Notes under the pieces: model-generated
What the model saw: only the letters and a program-made list of their open reading frames with translations
Database searches by the model: none
What the model was told of the DNA's origin: nothing
Made by a program: the position numbers and the translations under genes
NCBI GenBank assembly: GCA_922989275.2
Contig: OV277864.1
Coordinates: 41,973,550 to 42,037,549 of the forward strand
DNA: 64,000 nucleotides
From: Gari tellinella
Taxonomy: Eukaryota > Mollusca > Bivalvia > Cardiida > Psammobiidae
Direction: 5' to 3'
In this document: one piece after another, positions 33,855 to 44,379 of the stretch
Layout: the number at the start of each line of letters is the position of its first letter
Numbering within the stretch: the first letter of the stretch is position 1

Positions 33855-34090
33855 GGGGACGTTGATCTTTTCCAATAGAAGCATCTATACCAGAATTCTT
33901 CTTATGTCTAATACAAATAGTTTGGTACCACAATAGACGCCGGTAAACCCCACGTCTGATCAGGCTCCAAACTGCTTACCACATATTTAAGATCAAATCG
34001 TGAGAACTGTTAAGAATATGCCATTTTGCTACATATAAAAGTGAAATATAAATGTCTTCCTGCTTCATACACATAAGGCGGAATAACTAG
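33855..34090 (+). mobile_element. Family A MITE, strongly diverged
   Basis: GGGGACGTTGATCTTTTCCA, GACGCCGGTAAACCCCACGT, CTGATCAGGCTCCAAACTG. Ends not clear. Confidence 0.55.
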
Positions 34091-34169
34091 TATTGTGTTC
34101 CAATCAACTTCTAGTTCTCTAACAATGCTTGCATAGCAATGCCATTTTCCGCTTCTGTGGTTACAGGCC

Positions 34170-34345
34170 AATTTGACCAGTGACAGCTAAACTACTGTGT
34201 GTTGTAAATTTTCATCCTGCTTTATTTATATTTCTCAAATTCCGAATTGACTAAAGAAATATCGAACCAAGTATGAAATAGTTTGGATTCTGAAAAGACG
34301 CCCAATCACTCGGCATCTTTTTCGGATCCAAACAGTTTGTATTTG
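34170..34345 (-). repeat. Family C fragment
   Basis: TTATTTATATTTCTCAAATT, CTAAAGAAATATCGAACC, then AGTTTGGATTCTGAAAAGAC against TTTTTCGGATCCAAACAG. Confidence 0.55.
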
Positions 34346-34411
34346 ATTGAGTTGGGCTTTACAGCACCGCGACACATGAAATGGTCATATGGCGCCGAGA
34401 AACAGTTTGTA

Positions 34412-34658
34412 CAGTGGAGAATGTGTTATTCTTTCCCAATAAACGCGTTTACGCTAAAACTATTATTTGCAGTGCAAACAGTTTGGAGCCAGATCAGACG
34501 CCGGGTAACCCGGCGTCTGATCAGGCTCCAAACTGTTTGCCACCAAGATAAACATGAAATATCAGAATTGTCCAAAAGTTTGTTCTTTTCTACGTTTTAG
34601 TGCTTCGCGTTTGCGTACGTTTGCGTTTAAACAGGAAAGAATAACAGATTCTCCGCTG
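34412..34658 (+). mobile_element. Family A MITE, near-intact
   Basis: 247 bp, TA at 34410-34411 and 34659-34660. Hairpin and both halves intact; right terminus CTCCGCTG. Confidence 0.9.
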
Positions 34659-34698
34659 TAAATGCCAATATAGACACGCTGAAAAACAAAGGGTATTA

Positions 34699-34892
34699 CC
34701 GTGAGAAATACGTTATTCTTTACCAGTAAACTCTCTTGGACTAAAACGATGATGCCAGGGGAATAAAGTTCGGACTTAACTGTTTGCCATTCAGATAAAA
34801 TAAATCGAGCGAATTTTAAGAAATTTCCTCGATTTAATTTTATTTATTTGTGTTAAGTTTCTTTAAACAGTAATAATAAAGTTTCTGCACTG
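34699..34892 (+). mobile_element. Old family A MITE without hairpin
   Basis: Left CCGTGAGAAATACGTTATTC, right AAGTTTCTGCACTG. The hairpin has collapsed to AAGTTCGGACTTAACTG. It shares the TA at 34893-34894 with the next copy. Confidence 0.75.
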
Positions 34893-34894
34893 TA

Positions 34895-35140
34895 TAGTGG
34901 AGACGATATTCCTTCCCGTTTATACGCAAACGAAACGCAAAGCATTGCAATAAAATGTAGCAAATTAAAACGTTTTGACATTTGTCAATATCAATTTTTT
35001 ATCTGGGGCGCAAACAGTTTGAAGCTTTATTAGACGTCGGGTAACCCGGTGTTGGATCTGACTCCAAACTGTTTTCATTGGAAATAATAGTTAAAAGCGT
35101 TCACACGTTTATTGGGCAAGAATAACGTTTTTCTCCACCG
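34895..35140 (-). mobile_element. Older family A MITE, adjacent to the previous one
   Basis: TA at 34893-34894 and 35141-35142. Termini TAGTGGAGACGATATTCC and AACGTTTTTCTCCACCG. Hairpin TTAGACGTCGGGTAACCCGG. Confidence 0.8.
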
Positions 35141-35244
35141 TAAACCCTGGACTAATCGTGGGTTATATATCATTGGTTTATATTGATTTCCCGATGCCAC
35201 ACTGCCCTGACAGGCAATATTGGCACCAGGTTCAAGTAATTTAA

Positions 35245-35450
35245 GCCCTTCACTGCCTTACCCGGAATACGATAAATATTTGCAAACAGTTTCGATCCTG
35301 ATCAGAGGCCGCGTAACGCGGCCTCTGATCAGGATCTAAACTGCTTGACGCTCATTTCAAAGTTTCTTAAGTCAAAATACCTTTAAAAAATGAGAAATAA
35401 AAGCAAACGACAATTATTTAGATATTGATGACGTCATGGCAGTGAAAGGG
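35245..35450 (+). mobile_element. Family C MITE, complete reference copy
   Basis: 206 bp, TTAA at 35241-35244 and 35451-35454. Ends GCCCTTCACTGCCTTACCC and CATGGCAGTGAAAGGG. Hairpin GATCAGAGGCCGCG-TAACGCGGCCTCTGATC, with compensated changes on both arms relative to other copies. TGACGTCA at 35429-35436. Confidence 0.9.
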
Positions 35451-35723
35451 TTAACTGGTCTAGTTGTCCAAACAAAGTAAACCCAGAAAATAAATCACTG
35501 GAATGCAATAATGTTGACATCATGTCCCAATCGATATTTCATATTTAGCGTCCAAGCACTGATTGGATCTGACACATCCGATATCTTTCTTCAGAAAAAA
35601 ATGCTGAACATGTAGCGTTGTATAAATATGGCATTATTGAAAGAATTCAGCATGTTCAAGATGTATGTAGCCTTCATGCATCCTGTTAAAGGATAGCATT
35701 CCGAAACCAAGAGACTTCCTGTA

Positions 35724-36115
35724 AACTAAAACCTGTCTATTACGACCACTAAAACAGGGCTAATTGATTTAAAAAAAAATATAGGTGACAGCCTAAACGC
35801 CAAACAAGAATGCTCCTTTAAACTCCTGGGGCCCGTTTCATAAAACATCTTACGACAAATGTTGTCGTAAGTCAAAACTTTAAAATACATTTAATATCTG
35901 ATTTCTCAATCTAATCCTGTCTTGTGACATCTTTTTGGAATCGTCTTTTCCAGACGATTCCAAAAAGATGTCTCAAGACAGGATTAGATTGAGAAATAAA
36001 TAATATTTGAGACTTTTATAATCTGACTTACGACATTATTTGTCGTAAGAAGTTTTATGAAACGGGCCCCAGCTATTTAAGTTATTATAGTGGTCGTGGT
36101 AGAGAGAGTGTACTG
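35724..36115. mobile_element. Family E MITE interrupted by family F
   Basis: Left AACTAAAACCTGTCTATTAC and GACCACTAAAACAGGGC. Right ATAGTGGTCGTGGTAGAGAG and TGTACTG with TA at 36116-36117. The insert lies in the hairpin region. Confidence 0.8.
35828..36070. mobile_element. Family F fold-back element, 243 bp
   Basis: Ends GGGGCCCGTTTCATAAAACA and TTTTATGAAACGGGCCCC. Almost the entire element is one inverted repeat: TTACGACAAATGTTGTCGTA, TTTCTCAATCTAATCCTGTC, ATCTTTTTGGAATCGTCT and the reverse complement. Confidence 0.85.
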
Positions 36116-36583
36116 TACTGACTATGTAGATTACGATGTGATGCATAACATCATGGTGTTTTACAAGTATAAGGGTCTGTATTAGTTGTTACTTAAGTTA
36201 TGCTGAGTTCTTTATATTACTGCCCCCTTAATGAATCTTAATCAATCGAAACTACAATTCTAACGCATACTATCAATTTTCTTCTGATTGGTTCATGAAC
36301 CATATAGATATGTTTGTATGTGTCGCACAATTAATCAATTATGGGAGCCCACTAATCAGGGAAAACCCTGTTTGTCACTTTGAAATATATTCTTCCGAAA
36401 AAAAACCTAAATAGTGTCAAATGGGCTCATGTTTTGAAACCGGAGTAATTAATTGAAAGTTTCAGAGGCCGATGAGTTGTATCCAATAAAACTGAAAAAC
36501 AGAATACTTAAGTCAGTATTCAAAGATCGCTGGAGACTATCTCTCTGATCAGTATTTGGGGCAAATAGTGCAAGCCAGATTAA

Positions 36584-36788
36584 GCCCTTTTCTGCCTTAC
36601 CCCGAGATAGTTATCTTAAACCAGTTTCATTCCTGATCAGAAACTGCGTTACGCGGTGTTTGACTACGATCCAAACTATGTGACGCTTGTTTCTACGTTT
36701 CTGCAGTCAAATTGCCTAAAATCTGAATTAGAGAAATATAAGCAGACGACATGTGTTTAAAGAACGTTACGCCATTGCAGTGAAGGGA
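36584..36788 (+). mobile_element. Family C MITE, diverged
   Basis: TTAA at 36580-36583; right border TTGA at 36789-36792. Ends GCCCTTTTCTGCCTTACCCC and CATTGCAGTGAAGGGA. Confidence 0.8.
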
Positions 36789-36971
36789 TTGAAGCAGTCT
36801 TTATGCTTGGAACCGAAGATTTACATACTTTAACCATGCCTACGCATTGGGGTTTAAAATCTTTACTGAATCAGCATTTTAAACGATCTTCAGTTATGAT
36901 TGCATAGTAAACAAAATGTCCGAAATGCAGTTTATAAATTGGAACAGACTTTCATCGAAAACATGATTATA

Positions 36972-37216
36972 CAGTGGAGAATCTGTTATTCTTTCCCGTT
37001 TAAACGCAAACGTACGCAAACGCAAAGCACTAAAACGTAGAAAAGTACAACGTTTGGACAATTCTGATATTTTTGTTTATCTTGGTGGCAAACAGTTTGG
37101 AGCCTGATCAGACGCCGGGTTACCCGGCGTCTGATCTGGCTCCAAACTGTTTGTAAAAGAAAAAATATTTTTAGCGTAAACGCGTTTATCGGGAAAGAAT
37201 AACAGATTCTCCACTG
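36972..37216 (-). mobile_element. Family A MITE, near-intact
   Basis: 245 bp, TA at 36970-36971 and 37217-37218. Perfect young-type termini. Confidence 0.9.
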
Positions 37217-37532
37217 TACTTTTAAGTCCTGTAATAGCCATACTATAGCCTGCTTACACAATAGTTTCTTATAAAGATTTAAAGCAAGTTGAATTTCGAA
37301 ACAAACGGGTGCTTAATAGTTTGGAACGCGATCGGAAACCAAATTACCTAGCATCCTGTCCGTATTAACCCTTTCGCTCTCAATGACGCTTAAAAGCGCG
37401 TTTACAACCAGTTTGGATCCTGATCAGACGCCGCGTTATGCGGCGTCTGATCAGGATCCAAACAGTTTGATACTCGTTTTGACATTTTTTCAGTCATACT
37501 GCCTTATTTGTTAACTTTAAAACGACATTGCA

Positions 37533-37651
37533 TGTGTAACCAGGGTAAACATTACCATAATACACAGTATGACAGGTGTACATGTTTCTCTACGCAATAC
37601 ACAGGTATAGCACTGCCTACCTATACGTGGTTGTTCAAGGTTGATTGATTG
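37533..37651 (+). repeat. Truncated 5' LTR
   Basis: Begins TGTGTAACCAGGGTAAAC and stops after GGTTGATTGATTG, where the 3' LTR continues TGAGTGAGCG but this copy joins pol sequence (CAGATTATCTGCAAGG). 118 of 119 bases equal 40160-40278. Confidence 0.9.
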
Positions 37652-39666
37652 CAGATTATCTGCAAGGAACAAAATTTACAGTTGTAACCGACAACAATCC
37701 CTTGACTTATATTCTTACCAAAGCCAAGCTGGATGCCACCAGTCAAAGATGGGTTGCCGCACTTGCAAATTTTGACTTTTCCATTTCTTACAAAAAGGGT
37801 AAGCAGCATACAGATGTTGACAGTCTTTCTCGTCATCCAAATCTTCTATCTGAAGAGGTACAAGCTATCTGTAATACTCTCACTGTCCCTATACCCTTTT
37901 CTGAAACTTTGAGCATGTCTTGTCCTCATTCGGCCGGTGAGGCAATTCCTAGCGAAAAATTTCAGCATGTCGACTGGAAATTGGAGCAATCCAAAGACCC
38001 ATCCCTGGGTAGAGTCATTACTTTGTTAAATGAGGGTTTTCATCCCAGAGGGAATGTTCTTTCCTCTGAAACCCATGAAGTTCAGCGTTTCTTCCGACAA
38101 TGGAACCGCTTGAGACTTCAGGACGGAATTCTTTTCCGCTCCACCACTATTGATGGACAGCCAGTTTCGCAGCTTGTTTTGCCTTCTTCTTTTAGAGATA
38201 CTGCACTAAAAGGTCTTCATGACGACGCAGGACACCCTGGGAAGGACAAAGGTCTTTGGTTGGCCAGACAACGGTTTTATTGGCCAGGTCTGGAAAAGGA
38301 TATGGTTTCAAGAGTCGAAAACTGCGGGCGTTGCATTCGACGTAAAACTCCAGTTCGTCCCGCTGCAGAACTTTTTCCAATAGAGACCACTCGGCCTCTG
38401 GAACTGGTCTGTGTTGATTTCTTGTCTCTTGAAAGATCCAAGGGTGGTTACGAAAACATTCTTGTAATCACCGATCACTTTACTCGGTACGCGCAAGCTG
38501 TTCCTTGTCGCAATCAAAAGGCAAATACTACCGCCCAAGCTCTCTACGAGGGATTCTTCCGTTTCTTTGGCTTTCCTGAAAGATTGCACTCTGATCAGGG
38601 AAGAAATTTTGATGGTAAAGTCATCAAGGAATTTTGTAAGATTGCTGGTATTCAGAAATCCAGGACAACACCATACCATCCAATGGGAAATGGCTCAGCG
38701 GAACGTTTCAATCAGACTTTATTGAAAATGTTGGGTACACTACCAAATGAACAGAAGTCTGATTGGAAGTCCCACTTAGCACCTCTTGTCCAAGCTTACA
38801 ATGCAACACGCAGCGATGCCACAGGTTATTCGCCACACTTTTTGATGTTTGGGTCTCATCCTAGACTTTCTGTTGACGCTTTTCTTGGAGTTCCTGAAGA
38901 TCCAGATTTTACTGGATACACCGCTTACTCTAAGAAGCTTAAAGACAAACTTCAATTGGCCTATGACACTGCGGCAAAGGTAGCAACCAAGTCAGGTGAG
39001 CATAATAAAGTCCATTTCGACAAGAGAGTTCACAGCTCCAAGTTGGAGGTAGGTGATCGAGTCCTTGTTCGTAAGGTTGGTCTCAAAGGGAGAAATAAAC
39101 TTGCTGACAAGTGGGAAGAGGAACCTTATCTGATTATTTCTGTATCAGATAATGATATTCCTGTTTTTCACGTAAAGCCAGAAGCTATTAAGGGTCCTAC
39201 CCGTGTTCTACACAGAAATATGCTTCTGCCATTTAATGCAATATGTCCAGTGACATATCAGAAGTCAAGACCTTCTAAAAAGAGGTCTCAGACCACTCAA
39301 AGCAAGCCAGTAGATGTTGTGGATGTAGAATCCACAGATTCTTCCAATGACAGCGATTCATCTGAGGAAACTACTCCAAAGTACGTAATCCCTCCGAGAA
39401 GAGCTAGAACCAACCGAACAGGGAATGTGGTAAGCTCCGTCGATCCCATATCAATTGGGTCGGCTGATCCTTCTCAAGGTAATTTATCACTTTCTGGGTC
39501 CCGCACCGTTTCTTCAGATTCTAGTGTTCTGAGATCCATTGACCAGTCTACGGGGATTGAACGTACTCCCACGCCTGTGAGGCGGTCCTCACGTCCCAGA
39601 GTACCCCCGGAAAGATATGGTCATTGGATATATGTTCAGGCAGCTGAGCCTGAAATTTTTGTCTGA
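37645..39666 (+). pseudogene. Ty3/gypsy pol fragment: RNase H end and integrase
   Basis: 673 open codons to TGA at 39664-39666. There is no genuine start: the frame enters from the truncated LTR and the first ATG is internal. Residues 5-65 are the C-terminal part of RNase H (TVVTDNNPLTYILTKAKLDA, then KGKQHTDVDSLSRHP). The integrase zinc-binding HHCC motif is H192, H197, C227, C230. The catalytic triad is D258 (in CVDFLS), D317 (in HSDQG) and E353 (in SAERFN), with 35 residues between D317 and E353, the DD35E spacing. A GPY/F-like C-terminal module follows at about 475-540 (NKLADKWEEEPY). The tail (about 545-673) is serine- and arginine-rich and ends RPRVPPERYGHWIYVQ, a usual ending for this group. 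Integrase joins element cDNA to host DNA. No stop or frameshift breaks this part; only the 5' deletion disables the element. Confidence 0.9.
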
Positions 39667-40147
39667 TTTGTTTTTAAGTTTTATCTTTCATGTGTCTGGA
39701 ATTTCTAAGTGTGCCATCTCAGACATGTGATGTGGATATTTTAAATGTTTTTAAATAGTATTCAGGTTATTGTTGTATACTGAGATATACAAAACCATCA
39801 TGCAGTGATACATAACACTTATATGTGTGCATACCATTATATAGTTATATGATGATATTGATAGTATTTCACTTAATATGGTTTTTCCAGATTTCAGAAT
39901 GTTTTAGTTATGTAGCCTCAAGTTCAGCGCTGGATGAGCTTTAAAAATCAACAAGGAAATATCTATTTTACTGTTGATTATAATCTAAATAATACCATTA
40001 ATTTATTTCAGATGGTCATATTTGTCTTGCTTATTTCTTTTCATAGTTTAAGTTATTAAGCTAAGTTTGTTTTATAATGGAGAGTATGTTTAATGTTATG
40101 TTTTAAAGATGTCAGTGCATTCTTTAAAATGCCAGAGTCATTTTCTT

Positions 40148-40155
40148 AAAGGGGG
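40148..40155 (+). other. Polypurine tract
   Basis: AAAGGGGG directly before the 3' LTR (spacer TGAA, LTR start TGTGTAACC). This would prime plus-strand synthesis. Confidence 0.75.
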
Positions 40156-40159
40156 TGAA

Positions 40160-40633
40160 TGTGTAACCAGGGTAAACATTACCATAATACACAGTATGAC
40201 AGGTGTACATGTTTCTCTACGCAATACACAGGTATAGCACTGCCTACCTATACGTGGCTGTTCAAGGTTGATTGATTGTGAGTGAGCGATTCACGCATGC
40301 GTACATGTAACTTCTTTGTACAGAGCTCCTCTCATCTATCCCTCTCACTTCTGGTCAGTCTATTGATGAAGCAACATCTCTAAGCTTATCGTCCATGTGT
40401 TGTAGATATAACGCATGTGAGAAGCGTATCTGCTTGGTAAGTTCCTCCCAACGCGTACCATAGGGCTTTAGGACATTTAGGACTAATAAACTATTCGCGA
40501 GGATTGAACTAACACCTTTAATTCTATCTCATATTCATACTGCTCTTCATATCATTCCAGGCCTCTGAACCCTTAATAAAGTATAGAGATCTACGAACAA
40601 TATCCATTGTTATTACTAGACATCTGTTACACA
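40160..40633 (+). repeat. 3' LTR, complete
   Basis: 474 bp from TGTGTAACC to GTTACACA, an 8-bp terminal inverted repeat. It contains a polyadenylation signal AATAAA at 40575-40580. Outer flank is GACAACAAAATTG of family D. Confidence 0.85.
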
Positions 40634-40924
40634 GACAACAAAATTGAAGCAGACGACAATAAAACGGTGAAGGGTTAAACATCTCACGAAACATTTGGCA
40701 ATGAAAGGGCTACTACACTATAGATGCCCTATATTGTGATACAGTCCAAGGGTATATTTGGATGGATTTGGTGTTGAATAAGGCGAATTAACCTTCTATC
40801 TATAGATATATGTGCATATACCTATATCTAACAGTTTAAAGACATTTGGCTGCTTAAACCAATATGGAAGTAAAGTATGAAGCTTCTTTATGAGCTTTTA
40901 GTTCTCATTTCGTCTTTCTTTAAA

Positions 40925-41125
40925 CTCTTCACTCTCTTACCCCGGGTAAAGTAGTCATTTACAAACAGTTTAAACGCCGCGTCTGACCAGGATCCAAACT
41001 GTGTGTTGCTAATTTAGATATAAGTAAAATAACACCAAAAACCTAAACTTTAAATTTAAGAAATAAAAGCAGACGACACTCGTTTATGGTAAATCAGAGT
41101 TCAAACTTATTGCCACTCGTATCAA
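40925..41125 (+). repeat. Family C MITE with deleted hairpin
   Basis: CTCTTCACTCTCTTACCCCG on the left, AGAAATAAAAGCAGACGACA on the right. The core reads AACAGTTTAAACGCCGCGTC then TGACCAGGATCCAAACTG: one arm is missing. Confidence 0.65.
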
Positions 41126-41559
41126 TATGTCCTCGGTCAAAACATAAAAAAATTGAATTTGGCATAAGATTGCATACGACAAATGTAAGCGAACGATATT
41201 TTCTCTGTTAAGAATAAGATAGCTATATCTATTTGGCGATGAATGGGTTAAGAGCTTCTCATGACAGAAATGTTCTGTACAATGCCTTTTAGGAACGACA
41301 TGTACAATTGGGTAAATGTGGTTCTTTTAAACGTTCGTTTGGGAAAGGATAATGTTGTTTCTCCTGCAATATAATAACTATAATAGTAATGATTCAGTCT
41401 TTATTGACTTAAGCACTTACTAGCTTGTCTTTCATACGAGTATTTTGTTTCATATTAAATACCATTAGGGTAAGAACAGATTTCAGTCCCATATGATATT
41501 AACTGAAAGCCGTAAGATGCCCTCGAGATTTTAGACTGTAGTACAATGTCATAACTATT

Positions 41560-41800
41560 TAACCCATCTATGCCAAGAGGGTTATTCCATGCTTATATTT
41601 TTTTAAAAAGGTTGTCTGGTATAGTTTTTAATTTGCATCCTATTTTTGTTAATGGAAAAAATCCTGTTATCAAACAGTGCAGACTCAGATCAGATGCCGC
41701 ATTATGGGACATCTGATCTGAGTCGGCACTGCTTGAATATATCCTATTTATGTAACGCTTAACACAAATGAGTTGAAAAGAGAACCCTTCTTCAAACATA
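41560..41800 (+). mobile_element. Family J MITE
   Basis: TTTAACCCATCTATGCC on the left; hairpin AAACAGTGCAGACTCAGATC, AGATGCCGCATTATGGGACA, TCTGATCTGAGTCGGCACTG. The right end is not clear. Confidence 0.65.
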
Positions 41801-41976
41801 ATGCAAAGGTAAACTAAACCCAGCATACAATGGGCCGTAAAATGAAGATGGATTTGATGGATTTGAAATATGTTATAGATGTTTCAGGTCATTGCAGGAT
41901 AAGATACTACTCGTATTTGACTATTTTACATCAACTTTGTCCTGCTTAAAAGATTGATCTATGTTGGATATATTAA

Positions 41977-42338
41977 CCCCTTTTGCGCCCAGTGAATTAT
42001 TCCATGCTTATAATATTATATTGGGTTAGTCCGTGTTTTATCTAAAGGGTGCCTGGTCTAAATCATCATTTTCGATTTGTTTTAATTTGAATATCCTTTC
42101 AGCAAACAGTGTAGACTCCAATCAGACGCTGCATTCTGCGGCGTCTGATCAGAGTCTTCACTGTGTGCCTATGTCCATTTTATGGGATGCTAAGCACAAA
42201 TGGTTTAGTAGTATCGTCATGATTGTCAAATGGTTTTGTTTCTGATCAGTCACTACGTTATTCGGTGTTTGATTGGTTTGCAAAGAACATGTACGAGTAT
42301 ATCTAACCACTGTACCCGGGGAGAATACAGTAAATGGG
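41977..42338 (+). mobile_element. Family J MITE fused to a C-type right end
   Basis: TTAA at 41973-41976 and 42339-42342. The J part has hairpin GCAAACAGTGTAGACTCCAA, CAGACGCTGCATTCTGCGGC and GTCTGATCAGAGTCTTCAC. From about 42230 the sequence is a second, decayed core (TTTCTGATCAGTCACTACG, GGTGTTTGATTGG) with a C-like end (ACTGTACCCGGGGAGAATAC). Confidence 0.6.
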
Positions 42339-42733
42339 TTAATGCTATCACAGTTATGCCGTACGAATATATTTGTTTATTCAATCGTATTTTCTCGAAA
42401 GTTCGACGACCACGATTGACACACCACAGAATGTGCAGAATCCCGAGAACAAGTGACACAAAAACACAAACTTGATTTATGACGACAGTTATCGTTAACA
42501 AACGTCACCCAGCCATTGAATTCGATGCAAAAATAGATTTTATGACCTTGTAACTACTGGAGACTTTATACGAAAGAGAAGCAGTTGTCAAGACGTTAAA
42601 TGACGTCATTGCTATTTGTAGCCATGGCAATGTTTTGGAATGCACCTAAAATGATAATCTCTTAAAACTGTACAGATATTGGACCATCTATATGACTACA
42701 TGGCTCGCTGGCTTTCTTTCTCACTTGAATTTA

Positions 42734-43004
42734 CAGTGAAGAAAACGTTATTCTTTCCAAATGAACGCAATAACTCTAAAACTGTAATCCCCTGTGCAAA
42801 CAATTTGGAGCAAGATCAGACGCCGGGTAACCCGATGGCGTCTGAGTGGACACCGAATTATTCGCCGTCCGTGTTAAATTCAATATTTAGGATTGTCAGA
42901 AAGTTGACAGTTTTGCAATTTTTATTACAATGCGTTTGCGTTTCGTTTACGTTTAAACAGGGTAAAACACGTTTTCTCCAAGATAACTCTTTCTCCTACA
43001 CTGG
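42734..43004 (+). mobile_element. Older family A MITE
   Basis: Left TTA then CAGTGAAGAAAACGTTATTC, centre AGATCAGACGCCGGGTAACC, right GTTTGCGTTTCGTTTACG and CGTTTTCTCC. The hairpin right arm is damaged. Confidence 0.7.
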
Positions 43005-43291
43005 TAATTCCATTGCAAGCTGTGTATATCCTGACTAGACGCCTAGTACAGAAGCGATTAGGCCGCATTATCTCACTGACACATGACATCTCAAATTGAC
43101 AATTCAAGTGTCCAATTAAGCCTTTTCTTACTTTTAAGATACGTTTTTACAATATCTGTATAATCCAATGTGACAGACAGTTCATGCCCTGATCAGAGGA
43201 CGCCAAAGGAGTATTTTGATTGGGTATACACTGTTTAATATGAGACGTGTATTCTTCACAGGTACATGTATACCTCTTGTGAAAAAAGGTA

Positions 43292-43537
43292 CAGTGGAGA
43301 ATCTGTTATTCTTTCCCGTTTAAACGCAAACGTACGCAAACGCAAAGCACTAAAACGTAGAAAAGAACAACTTTTGGACAATTCTGATAATTCTTGTTTA
43401 TCTTGGTGGCAAACAGTTTGGAGCCTGATCAGACGCCGGGTTACCCGGCGTCTGATCTGGCTCCAAACTGTTTGCACTGCAAATGATAGTTTTAATGTAA
43501 ACGCGTTTATTGGGAAAGAATAACAGATTCTCCACTG
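43292..43537 (-). mobile_element. Family A MITE, near-intact
   Basis: 246 bp, TA at 43290-43291 and 43538-43539. Perfect young-type termini on both sides. Confidence 0.9.
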
Positions 43538-43689
43538 TACATAAACATGTACATGCCTCTCTAAACAAATGTCTTTCTGCTTTTAAGGTATTATTTGCGT
43601 CTTCGTTTAAGTATTGATAAACAAGGAAGACATATTTTTTTACTGAGAAATTTTGATCAGTTGTCAGAAGCTCCCGGATGTTATTGCTA

Positions 43690-43906
43690 CAGTGGAGAAA
43701 ACGTTATTCTTTCCCAATAAACGCGTTTACACTAAAACTATTATTTGCAGTGCAAACAGTTTGGAGCCAGATCAGACGCCGGGTAACCCGGCGTCTGATC
43801 AGGCTCCAAACTGTTAGCCACCAAGATAAACATGAACTATCAGAATTGTCCAAAAGTTGTTCTTTTCTACGTTTTAGCGCTTTGCGTTTGCGTACGTTTG
43901 CGTTTG
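43690..43906 (+). mobile_element. Family A MITE lacking its right terminus
   Basis: TA at 43688-43689, left end CAGTGGAGAAAACGTTATTC. Homology ends abruptly after GTTTGCGTACGTTTGCGTTT; the last 30 bp with the right inverted repeat are missing. What follows (CTTGCTGCACGAAGATCATG) resembles 52128-52165. Confidence 0.85.
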
Positions 43907-44118
43907 TCCCTTGCTGCACGAAGATCATGCTTATTTTAAGTATGAACCATTATGAGTTGTTCTGTTCTGAAGATGGACCGGCCGTGTAGAAAAAGCAGAC
44001 TATCCTACACAGTTATCCAGATTATGTTTATGTTAATTATATTGGAGCCTGATGGGACACAGCGTTTGCGATGCTTCGATTAGGTCACAAACTGCTTGTC
44101 ACTCTGACCCTGTCTTAA

Positions 44119-44357
44119 CCCTTTCACTCTCAATGATGCTTTAAAGCGAGTTTACAAGCGGGTTGGGACCTGATCGGAGAACGTGTAATGCGGCGTCTGA
44201 TCAGGATCCAAACTGTTGATACTCGCTTTGAAATTTCTTTAGTCATACTGTCTTATCTTATGGCTTTGAAACGACATTGCAGACAGCGGAATTGAAGTGG
44301 TCGACAGTGAAACGGTAACGGGGTTAGAATCTCTCTAATAATTTGACCATGAAAGGG
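44119..44357 (+). mobile_element. Family D MITE
   Basis: TTAA at 44115-44118. Left CCCTTTCACTCTCAATGATG, right TTGACCATGAAAGGG. The left hairpin arm has mutated (GGGACCTGATCGGAGAACGT). Confidence 0.8.
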
Positions 44358-44379
44358 AAAAATTGAAATTACAGTTTTT

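Larger units (their letters stand above)
37533..40633 (+). mobile_element. Ty3/gypsy LTR retrotransposon, 5'-deleted
   Basis: Order: truncated 5' LTR (37533-37651), pol fragment (end of RNase H, integrase), polypurine tract, complete 3' LTR. A deletion runs from inside the 5' LTR into the RNase H coding region, removing the primer-binding site, gag, protease, reverse transcriptase and most of RNase H. The two LTR copies differ at one of 119 shared positions, so the insertion is young. It can no longer move by itself. Confidence 0.9.
37369..40709 (+). mobile_element. Family D MITE split by the LTR retrotransposon
   Basis: Left part 37369-37532 (TTAA at 37365-37368, then CCCTTTCGCTCTCAATGACG, full hairpin, to AACGACATTGCA). 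Right part 40634-40709 (GACAACAAAATTGAAGCAGA to TTTGGCAATGAAAGGG). Rejoined at GCA/GACAAC the two halves match the uninterrupted copies at 44119-44357 and 53310-53550. Everything between is the LTR element. Confidence 0.85.

Noticed and set aside
38308..38679. 123-codon minus-strand frame
   Set aside because: Antisense shadow of the integrase region.
37533..40633. Complete, autonomous LTR retrotransposon
   Set aside because: No gag, protease or reverse transcriptase; the 5' LTR is truncated.
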